Origin: Prostheceraeus crozeri
Taxonomy: Eukaryota > Platyhelminthes > Polycladida > Euryleptidae
Direction of reading: 5' to 3'
Assembly (NCBI GenBank): GCA_907163375.1
Contig: CAJQUW010010373.1
Coordinates: 1-64,000 of the forward strand
DNA: 64,000 nt
A program made the position numbers and the translations under genes. Shown in pieces: positions 1 to 10,500 of the stretch (its first letter is position 1; every line of letters begins with the position of its first letter). The notes beneath the pieces were generated by a model. That model was not told the DNA's origin and ran no database searches. It worked only from the letters and a program-made list of their open reading frames with translations.

Positions 1-238
1 TGCCTACATCTGAATGGCTCAGATAGCCATCTATATATGTCAGACGGCACAATAGTGTAGGCGTAGAAACATGGTAATATCAACTCCTTCCCTAAACAGC
101 TGATCTCCGTTCTAGTTTTCCGTTCTAGGAAAGCCGATTTCTATGGAGAGTAGCACTAGATTTACCAAATGATACTTAATTATTTTGATTTTTAACAACA
201 GCAACTGTCAAGGGAGTAATCACAAATATCATTTTCAG

Positions 239-3200
239 ATTTCAATGCCGGGAGCAAAGATAGATTTATCAACCCTCAAGAATTCTGCCAATGCTCCTGT
301 GCTCGGATTCTCTTGGTCCAATTGCGGCTCATCGAGTGATCCGATTAAAGTGAAATCCATTTCCGTCGGTCCCGATCCAATCCGATTACCAGGAACCGTC
401 CTCATTTCTGCAGAAGCTGAAGTTGATTTGGAATTCGGCAATGGAACAGCAGTGCAAGTGAGTTAGACACAGTTTTCTGGATCTTATCAAGCTGCGATGT
501 CTTCTGAACGGGAATAATTCATTCAAGTCGAAATAAATCAGATCAACCGATTAATGCATCAGATAAGATTTCAAAACATTGAAAATTAAGAATATAGTGA
601 TCACTGAAATATCCTACTTCACCCATTAATGGCGAGGTTATTTACAAAACTTTTTGAGAGAGAGAAAAATTTATATTTCAATGGAAAATCAAAAATCACA
701 AATTCACAAGTCAAATAATATATATACAACAGCAAATCAAATTAAGTCAACAAAATGATTAACTAATCTTGTAGCTAGAACCACAAAGCAGTTTTGTCTA
801 CGTTTTGTCTGACACATTGGTACAATTACCCGTCCATTCATCATTTGAGGGGTTGCATCATACAAAAATTGTATTAATTATATAAATTATTGGAGCAAGT
901 TGAGAGCGTCATCAACAGAATTGTGCTAATCTCCTCTTTACAAGCTTTTATCGTTCAATGGTGAGCGCTGTGACTCAATGACGGTGCGTCGAATGAATTC
1001 TAGAAGGGCATATTGGACATTTTAACCGTTATCATGATACGTAATTTTGTAACCTCAAAGGCATATGTGACCACATTTTGTGGTGTGAATAAGAATAACC
1101 ATATTCAATCACAAATACAATAAGTGTGACTTTAATTGAAAGCTGGATTTCCTAAGTATCTTTGTCAGGCTAATTAAGACATTTTAATGTGTTGACTATA
1201 ATAATTACGGGGTGTTCTCAAAGTAACAGATGGATCAATAACATATGAATCAAACCGCTTGTGCTTGACGCTCATGATTATATTTTAAATGTGTACGATA
1301 ATCTGAATATGGTCATCATCATCGCAAGCACTTTCTACCAATTTCATATTCACTTCATAAAACTGTGCACTTAAAGACAATTGCTGCACATGGTGGTCGT
1401 TTTAGTAATGCGACGGTTCGGAATTAACTGCATCTCCAATAACACATGTGAATAAAATGTGACTTGAAGCGGTGACTAACATATCTCGCTCATGACATAG
1501 GCATTCATTCAGAAATCCAATCACCTCGCGATTTTAACATAGAAATTCAGTTAATTGCTGCTGCCACATGTCCGGAATCAATATTATAATTTTTGAAATC
1601 GTTTTGTTCGTTATGGAAATGTTTGCACTTAAGCAGTTCTCAGGTAGTGAATTAGCGTGACCAAGTGACCATCTTGACTGAAAATTTATATAAAGCACAT
1701 TGTCACTGTGTTAGCAATACTCTACCACATTTTGTGGTCACATATCCTGATAAGGCTTTTAATGTGTTAATGCAAGCAAATTAAATCTGAAGGAAGGTAA
1801 GTCGGGGACAAAATGCAAACCTTCCTTTCAAACATGCTCACACCAGTATGTCTCAAGGGTGGAGCACAAATGTGGAAGGATCTTTAAAATTTGGCATTTT
1901 CATTGCTATGAAGCGAGCTTCAGAAATTCAGTTCTAATCGCATTGAATAAGAATCCCACAACTATAGTCAGTTGTTTCCTTCTCTCAACCAGTGAGCAGA
2001 ATCTGTGTGAGTCTTCCATCTCTTTGTGCTCTCTGCATCCTTAACTTTTCGCATGAATAGAAAAGTATTGTCAACTGCGCATTTAAGTTGGATATGACGA
2101 CGTGACGTGGGGCAGGAACGTAACATTTGGGGCAGGAACTTAACATTCTTATATATAGATATATAATATTCATAGAGAACTGAATCTTATCCAATAAAGA
2201 AATATTCAGTTGCTGCAAAAATTTGTGACACTCAGTGTAGCTAGTCCTTTTCAACCAGTGATAGCTGCCATGATGGCTCCCCAAACCATGCCATATTATG
2301 ACTTCGCGCTTTGGATGGAACAGGAAAGAGTAAAGTAAATGTCCAAGCTAATATATGAAACATGAATGTGTCGTAGTTGTCAGTCGCATTTTGAAATTAG
2401 TTGAAAGATTTATAAATTAATGTTCTATTGTTTATGCTTTCAAGTATTGAATATTAGGTTCATGAGTTTCAGTTTCTCTATTCAGAGCGACTTTTGTGCT
2501 GATTTCAATAGGTGAATGACATTTGACTGTTTTGCGGCACAGTGCGAGATTCATTGTTGAAAGCAAAAATGTCATTCGACTGACGCAAGAAGCGTAGAAA
2601 AATACATCGGAATATCTGATGTTTGTTCGCTAAAAACACGTGTACAAACAATAAGTGTAAACACTGAATACATGCGTGTATTTCAGAAGATCGCTTGAAT
2701 TCTGTGACTTCTTTGGCTGAATTGGTCATTTTCGTCACAAAAATGAGTTCATGTATGTATATTATATTATATATGTATATTCATCCATGTATACAATTTG
2801 TCGATTACTTCAATTTTTATACATAACGTGTAGATAACAAGACATCAATACCCGAGGAATGAATTCTCCAGCTCCTTTCATTAAGTTTGATATTTCTTAC
2901 TATCTGATAGACATAACTATATCATCGCATTGATTTCACTAAATACGCAGCACGAAGGGCAAAAGTACTTGTCACAATGGTTTTCTTTATAGTTTCCCGC
3001 TGACTTCCATTCCGGCTACACTGCAGACTTCAGCAAAGCTGCACACAGATCTGATCTGCAGACACAGATCAAAGCGATGATCCAGGAACTTACTAAGTGG
3101 GTAAAAAGAAATTTTTAACACCTAGAGATAGGAAAAAAGTCGTGCGTCGCTTGCGGACTGCTGTGAATTCCTCCAAAATTCTCCAATCGCCAGATTCGAA

Positions 3201-5538
3201 TAATTCAGATCATTGCGCAAAATTTTTCTCGATAATGTTGGACCTTCCGTTGACAAACGTTGAAAAAACGTTGACAAACTTCTCTGTAGAGCTTGAAATC
3301 GTCTGTGTCTCTTTGCTATGTGATCCGGGTGATAACAATCACTGAAACGGCACACAATTCGACACAATTGGTGTTGAACTAGCTGCTCATTGTTAGATTG
3401 CTATGTCAGCAGATTGTGCCATTTCGTAGGCATTACAATGAATGTTTCAATGCTTCCTTTCTAGTCAAACAGAGGATGAGACGACCTGTCTAATTCTGTG
3501 GAATGGACAGAACAGTATGGTTGATGATAACTTGTAATACAACTAAATACCGAAATTTGTTCAGACATTGACAAATTTCTACAATTTAATGGAATTGCTT
3601 TTCTAATGTTAATGGAACGGTCATGTCTTGCTATTTTCAGTTAAGCGTGGAAGTACAGAAGAAAATTGTGGTTTGGATTACGGTGCCCTGTGTTGACAAT
3701 GTTGGTTCGTGCACTTATGATCACGTCTGTCAGATGGATCCATATAAAAATAAAGCTTGTCCAGCCATTTTCCTAAAGAATAAAGTCCCATGCAAATGTC
3801 CAGTCAAGAAAGTAAGTAAATCAGCTTTCAGTTAATCAGTTAATCATTTGTCGGTGGATAATAAGGAGAGAAAATATGAGTTTATACCGTAATTTCCAAA
3901 AATTATGTAAAATGAAATTGTCTAAAATAACCGAGTATTCAAATTGCTGAAAAGTCGATGAAACACTCGAAGATGAAATCACTGTTTTTAGCAACCTGCC
4001 ACTAACGACTTTACAAGAGTAGTATTTACAGAAATCAAATCAAAGTCACTCGAATGATGAAATTAGAGGTAGGAATTACTATATTATAATATATGCAACA
4101 GCAAATAAAAATTGAGTTATGGAATTAATGAAGTCAAAATCTGAGTCAAGTGACTACATTTAATCTTTCAGACCATTGACCCTCGCCCCTCTGGGGACAT
4201 TTTTCACCCCCGGCGAAGTTTTTGAATATCTTTTTCACCGAACAAGCTATGGCCACCAAATTTCTAGTAGCTAACTTTATACGTATTATGCAACTTTTGA
4301 GTAAGGATAATGAATTTGGCTCAATACTTTAGACGTGAGAACTTTTTCAAAATTTGAATGTTTGGAATATTTTTGCTGATTTCGGTATATATTCACTTCT
4401 AATGTCTATTGCGGCATCAGTTCTTGATGAAATAGGTTGAATTTACATAAAGGGTTCTTCCCATTAATGTAGAGATTTTCACAAATGCAAACTCTTTGAA
4501 TCTCAAATTATCTGCTTATTTTGTATGCATGTCTGAAATTTGAAATATGATATTTTATTACTTTAATACTTTTTAGTTCTGCATCTGATCAGCAATTATT
4601 GACATTTTTTCAGAATCGTATTGCTTTTAGCGCTTGCGTCTCGATAAAAGTCAGCGAATTGGGCTGTTCTTCATCTGCAGAAACTAAATACTAAAATGTG
4701 CGATTTTAGTGATATTTGAGCTGAACTACAAGCTTGAATTATTTGTCCTTTGACCTCATCGAATACAATGATGTAATCTCAGAGCGATTTATAATCATCG
4801 TTTTATTAACCCTTCTAGTAGTGATCTAAAGGAAATTCATTAAAAAATGACCGTTTTAAATGACCTTCACGTCAGCTCAGGGAAAACCTTGGAAATAAAT
4901 CAAATGCTGTTTTTCTGAATCCTCTTTCAATGCCTATCCGATTGATCCTTGGTTTGGCAAAATTGGTGCAATAGTTTAAGAGATCAGCAGGGGTTCCAGT
5001 GGAGCGCATTCGTAAAAGGAGCCCCAATAGGGCGAGGGTTGAGTCTTCCATCTGTGATGAAGGCGATCACAAGCCTAAAAGAATGCATCTGGCTTGAATG
5101 ATTAACCATCAACAAAAAGGTCATTTGTAAGCCTATAAATTAATTAGCTTTCATGAGCAAGCACTGTATGATGAAATTCACCGGTTTCATTCGAATAATA
5201 ATATAATGCTGCTCAAGGTGGTTTACTCAAAACTGAAGAGATAAGAAGGAATTTTGAGTTGTCGCTTATGTTGCCCTGTGTTGAACTAACATTTTTTGAG
5301 AGAAAAATAATCTCCCGTGAGGATTAGTATATACTCATTCTGCTGTCACTGTTGCTCTTTACTTGTCAAGTTCTTTGTTTGAATAAGTGTTGTTTTCTTC
5401 CAGGGAACTTACAATCTTCCATTGACCAGCATTCCTGTTAAAACAGCCCTTCCAGGTGGAGATTATAAAATCAAAGTGACGATGACAACTGGTGGAAGGC
5501 GTTTAACATGCGTGGAAACTGCTCTTTCAATACAGTAA
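239..5538 (+). CDS. GM2A-like: GM2 ganglioside activator-like protein, copy A (3 coding exons, 5' exon outside window)
   Basis: Exons: 239-457, 3641-3811 and 5404-5538 (stop TAA 5536-5538). Each has an AG acceptor and a GT donor (GTGAGT after 457, GTAAGT after 3811), and all junctions are phase 0. The 174 codons give an ML-domain protein close to vertebrate GM2A in length without its signal peptide. Recognisable blocks are FSWSNCG, GPDPIRLPG, PCVDNVGSCTYDHVC, VPCKCPVK, GTYNLPL and GRRLTCVETALSIQ. All eight family cysteines are present. In vertebrates GM2A is a secreted/lysosomal lipid-transfer cofactor that presents GM2 ganglioside to hexosaminidase A; the same role here is inferred from the family. 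The signal-peptide exon must lie upstream of the window. Intron 1 holds a MITE; intron 2 holds an 859-bp DNA element. Confidence 0.88.
458..3061. other. GM2A copy A intron 1, proximal part: no gene seen
   Basis: Non-coding and collinear with unit B apart from indels. It holds a motif TATGTGACCACATTTTGTGG near 1063 and its inverted partner near 1724-1747, possibly the ends of a degraded ~690-bp element. At 2697-2752 lies a ~56-bp block that recurs inverted at 41944-42001. Around 640-770 A has about 125 bp that B lacks. Confidence 0.4.
3062..3500 (-). mobile_element. hAT-like MITE (CACAGAATTA family), left-truncated, unit A
   Basis: Ends in TCTAATTCTGTG at 3500, followed by GAATGGAC. The complete counterpart in unit B (45393-45906) has GAATGGAC on both sides, an 8-bp target-site duplication. 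In A the left ~70 bp and adjacent flank are missing. The copy predates the duplication because both units carry it at the same place. Confidence 0.75.
4180..5038. mobile_element. 859-bp DNA element with CCCTCGCCC inverted ends, unit A
   Basis: Ends CCCTCGCCCCTCTGGGG and CCCCAATAGGGCGAGGG form an imperfect inverted repeat. Both sides are flanked by TTGA (4176-4179, 5039-5042). No transposase is encoded. A 4-bp TTNA-like target and CCC start recall piggyBac-type MITEs, but TTGA is not the canonical TTAA, so superfamily is uncertain. The copy at 46579-47437 shows it predates the duplication. It lies in GM2A intron 2. Confidence 0.65.
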
Positions 5539-5712
5539 TTGCTAGTTTATATAAATACTTTTGTATCGATTTCTAAGACTGCAAAATGACACATTGATTG
5601 AAGATTTTTGATGTAAATGAACGAAATTGAGTAAATATTTGTTTTGTTCAGCTGCGTTATCGACGGCAACAGATAGACATGATAGATTGACACGAACCCT
5701 TTTATTAACTTT

Positions 5713-5800
5713 CTGTAGCATAGTCTAGTGAACCTGGGGTCGTAGGTTGGAATCCTGCCTGCCGCACATTTTATCTATCATATATTTAATTTCATTCTAT
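5713..5800 (+). repeat. tRNA-derived SINE fragment, unit A
   Basis: It contains a tRNA-like stretch: A-box-like TAGCATAGTCTAGTG, then GGGGTCGTAGGTTGGAATCC (B box with one change) and CTGCCTGCCGCAC. No 5' acceptor strand or anticodon arm can be paired, so it is not a functional tRNA gene. The tail TTTAATTTCATT is shared with copies at 49119 and 26860. Confidence 0.5.
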
Positions 5801-5890
5801 CGTTAATAGTAATCCTATGTTCACCGATCAATCTTCAATTCGTTTTGTGCGAGCATAAGTTGATGACATATTTTGATGCATTTCGCAACA

Positions 5891-6306
5891 TTCATGTTAC
5901 AGACGGGACATTTAGGTTCATGTTACAGACGGGACATTTAGGTTCATGTTACAGACGGGACATTTAGGTTCATGTTACAGACGGGACATTTAGGTTCATG
6001 TTGCAGACGGGACATTTAGGTTCATGTTGCAGACGGGACATTCAGGTTCATGTTACAGACGGGACATGTAGGCTCATGTTACAGACGGGACATTTAGGTT
6101 CATGTTACAGACGGGACATTTAGGTTCATGTTACAGACGGGACATTTAGGTTCATGTTACAGACGGGACATTTAGGTTCATGTTACAGACGGGACAGTTA
6201 GGTTCATGTTACAGACGGGACATTGAGGTTCATGTTACAGACGGGACATTGAGGTTCATGTTACAGACGGGACATTTAGGTTCATGTTACAGACGGGACA
6301 TTTAGG
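5891..6306 (+). repeat. 26-bp minisatellite, 16 units (unit A)
   Basis: Sixteen exact-length repeats of a 26-bp unit beginning TTCATGTTACAGACGGGACA and ending TTTAGG. Units differ by single changes (TTTAGG, TTCAGG, TTGAGG, GTAGG). It lies about 350 bp after the GM2A stop codon, in the likely 3' flank. Confidence 0.95.
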
Positions 6307-7579
6307 GTATTTGACTTGTCCCGAAGCTAGAAACCCGATCGAACACCTGCAACCTATATTCACAGGTCGCCTGGTGTTCTGTCTTTACCATGCTGAAAGT
6401 TCAATCCGACGAAACTAGCAGCATTGTAGAGTGAATGGATTGAATCAAGACAGCTCGCTCGTGCGGACTGGGTGCAATTCAGTCATGTGTGATCTGTAAC
6501 TAAATTGATATCCTGCAGTATTTATTTTGGAAAATTAGATCTGAAAATTTCTTGAAGAGAACATAAGGTACTTCTATTCTTTCCCATAACATTTTCAGAA
6601 TTTTCTCGCTCCTAAGAATAGTATTATTTCATGACCACCGTCTCAAAAAGCGGTGAGTGTGCAAAATTCCTCTGGTTTGGAGAACATTTACAGCACTTGC
6701 TTTGTTGTTCACTGTAGACAACAATTCCACTTCATGATTACAACTGTGTCTGAAATTTGCCTTTGAATCTTATATTTAGTATCCAGGAGACCAATTCTTC
6801 ATGCCAGGGTTCAAGTAAGACTTCTCAGTCCTGCTAATGTTATTCGTCTGTGACCGATGAAAAGTCCGTCTAAGTTCGACGAAATTCGGTGAAATCGGAA
6901 AAATTACAATCACCGACAGTGCTCTGAGCTCTGCCAACATACATCATTTTCTCCGACTGCACTTTGAGTCCTGCCAACGTTTTCCATCCTCTCCGACAGT
7001 GATTTTAGTCTTGCCAACATTTACTGACTTCACCGACTTCGCTTGATTCTTGTGTACATTTTATTGATCCAAATGCATTTTTGTTTAATTACCAAAGGAA
7101 TTCACCAAAGGAATTCTTCGATGGATGTGCCTTTGTGATGTAGCGGGTTAGATATTCCGCATGGCATTTTCGATATATTAAATGAGTACTAAAATGAGTA
7201 CGAATTAAGTACTGTGCTTTGGAACCCAAAGAGTACTGGATTCTGGGACTCATCTTAGTCGTAGTTAGAACTCAAGTTCAGCACTCTTTCTTGACTTTAT
7301 GAATAACACTACATTTGAAAAGCTGTACAATTTTGAACAAAGTAAGTATAATGTGTGTTCCAGCAAGGGCATGAGCTTCAAGAAATCTTTCATGCCGTGA
7401 AAAAAATAACGCATTCAAAGTACAGGCAATCATCAGTTTAAAGTGACCATGATAACATTTTGTGTAGGCCTACTTGCATAATTGTCTTTCTTGTCCTCAC
7501 TTTAAATATGAAAGTGCAACTATTTCTGAATAGTTTTTGCGTTACTCGTAAGGTTAAGTAAAAATCATTGTAGATTTGG
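6307..7579. other. Intergenic stretch between GM2A copy A and lectin copy A: no gene seen
   Basis: The two genes converge here (plus and minus strand). At about 6915-7045 a loose tandem of a CTCCGACNGTGNTTTNAGTC-like phrase occurs three to four times. No ORF looks coding. Confidence 0.4.
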
Positions 7580-10500
7580 TCAAATGCATTCACATAAAGG
7601 CCATAACATAATTTGTTCGTTCAAATCATTAAAGCCGTATTTGTAACTGTTCTCTCGGAAGATGGCAATGTAGGCCTGGGTGGCAGGCATATTATTCAAC
7701 TTTCTGTTTTGATAGTTATTCGGGTAGTCAGAGAAATTTATCGGTTTTCCACTGCCAATCCAAATATAGTTTCCTTTCGGCTCTACTGCTGTCGAAGTTT
7801 GTTTTCCTCCAGTCCAAACTTGTGGAAAATAATTCCCGTCTTCCTGTGAGGCGTGGACACCTGAAATGGAAGTGAGAAACTGAATGACAATTGGAAGTGG
7901 CAAGATAAGAGGTTAAATAAAACGAGAGGATATTTTATAGTCAGAAATGGAGGAATATCGCGAACTGGTCTTTTGTGGAATTCTATCACTTCTATCATAG
8001 AGAAAGAAAGCAAATGGGTGATTTTCCCAAAATATACAAAATTGATGTCCTAGAGCAGCAGGCAGATAACTAAAGCTTTTATAACTTTGTCGAAGCATTG
8101 GAGTCATGGTCAATACAAAATAGTGGCACAAAAATCGCACGCATTTTCACTTAGATATCCTTGTTAACGACTTCATCATTGGCTTAGAATCAATCACATG
8201 TGCAATTCTTTAGAAGCTCTGCATTGTGGGTTCATGCCGCAACTCTGTTCCCCCGGCTGTGCCGCGACCTTGAGTCAATTTCAATTCTAGTCGACTTCAG
8301 ATAAACAATCTTTTTCTATGGATACAACCTGTACCGATGAGTCGATGTCTATGGCTTGAACCGTTGCTTTGGAGCTCCTATTTCGCGCATGTCAATGGAA
8401 ATCCCTCCAGATGTATGGACTTTCCTGTCCAGATCACTATTATCTAGATTATGTACAGGTCCATTCTAGTGAAAATAAATAAAACAAAAATGAAGCCTCT
8501 TTTGCACTGTGGGAAAGTAAAGCGAGCGGTTCATGGAATCTTTACTACTAGGCTCACATTACACGAGACAGAAGAGACTCTATACACTGTAATCCCGTAC
8601 GTGCGAATTAGTTGCAAGTATGGGTGCCAATTTCTATTTTTGCACGTAAGCAAGATTTTTGCATTTAGGTGCCAAAATGAAAATGCCGTAATATAACGAA
8701 ATAATAAAAGTTGATTACATGAAAAATTGCTCATGGTGTAAAACATGAAATCTTGCCTACTCAAGCTGGTTTCTTATCAAGCAATTTGATTTTGCGCATT
8801 CATGCAGCGATTGCGCCTCAATATTAATTTTTTGTTTTAATTCTTAGGCTCTAAATCAATTTCAATATTTTCATCCATGTTGACTTGCTGCGTTTATCAA
8901 GTTAAGTGTAGTAGCAGATATAAATTCACGTTACACACGGCTCGACATTTAGAATCAGAGATAGTAAGACAATATAATTGATATCTGTATTGTACGTATT
9001 TGTAGATGCAATGACCACAAAATATTTATCACCCAATCATAGAGTATATCATTAGTTAATAAAATCATAAACTGTGCACTGATAGACTATTTGCCTATAT
9101 TTGTTTTTTTGTGACAAGATTTGGTGGTTTTGTTTTAAGCTACCATTTATGAACCCATGTCGGAACGCACAAGCTGCTATATAGCTGAGTTCGCAGCCAA
9201 AATGATTTAATGAGAGTATAGTAACTACATGCTGAATGGGTTTTGTAAGAAAAATATGAGTGAAATGGCTAATGGACATGCTATTGTTGAGGCAATGTTT
9301 TGATGAAAGAGATGGACGAGAGATAGCAAGGATGGACGGTGAGGTGTGAAGCACAAGAGGTCTCCGACTTGAGTGTATTGATGCAGCTGAAATGATTAGG
9401 ACAATTGTGCATTTCTATCGGATGCTTTTGTTAAATACAAAGGGCACAAAGTTCTTGAGGATTACCATTATTTGGATAACAAAGTCTTAATTGTTTAAAA
9501 GCATTATTTGATGTGAGTCTGTTTATTCAATATGGATACAATTCTTGTATACAGATTAATTTTTACGTAATGTTCTAATTGTGTTGAGGATGAGTACGTA
9601 GATGTTCTAATGCTGAACTTTTTTTTTTATTAAACCTGAAATAAATTTCATAACAAATCTTCAAACATCAGAACAAAAAAGAATCCATTGGTCTGCAGGT
9701 CAAAAGAATACTGATGGAGAAAACTATTATTTTGATTCATATAGTCTTCCTCCAACAAAAGAAGTAAAAGAATTACTCGAAAACGGAACATATAGTACTT
9801 TTCAAATACAAAAACCTGGCACTAGTTACTGCGGACAATTATGTATTTATGTTTTATATAAATTGCAAGAAGGAACGCCGTTTCTTGATATAATGTTGGA
9901 GCTGAAGGATGATTGTTAAAGTTTTGTCTTTTGTAATTCATTCTCATAAAATCTTCCTTTTACTTCTTCATTATCTAAATCTTTAATTTCATACGTAGTT
10001 TCATACTAATTTCAAATATTTCTTTAGTCCAGTAACCAACAATACCTTTTTCAAATTTATTCTTATAGGGCCTACTTAAATATTCGTATTCGATCACCAA
10101 TCATAAATTTTGGTTTCCGTTTTTGTAACTTAGGATTATTATCATTTTTGTAATTATTTTAAAATGTTTTCTTTCTTATCAAATCTGGATTTTCAGAAGC
10201 ATTTTTTGGAGTTTCTTCAATACTTGAATGAATCTTATTGCTATAATCCTCAACAATTCCTGGTAATATCTTCAACCATTTCTGATTACATTGTTCAGTA
10301 AATTTCTTAAATAATTTATTTTTTAATGTCATATTTAATCTTTCTATTACTACAGCTTTTCCAGCATTTTCAGTGGAATAAACTGTTTCAAATAATGGTT
10401 GAACATTTCTATTATAAAATTCAGATCCTTTATCAACAAACAATTTTTTCGGTTTTCTATTACTTTCCTTAAAGATTTCTTCAAATGCATATTGAACTGT

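Noticed and set aside
5715..5770. Possible tRNA gene
   Set aside because: B-box and 3' half are tRNA-like, but no 5' acceptor strand or anticodon stem can be formed in any copy.
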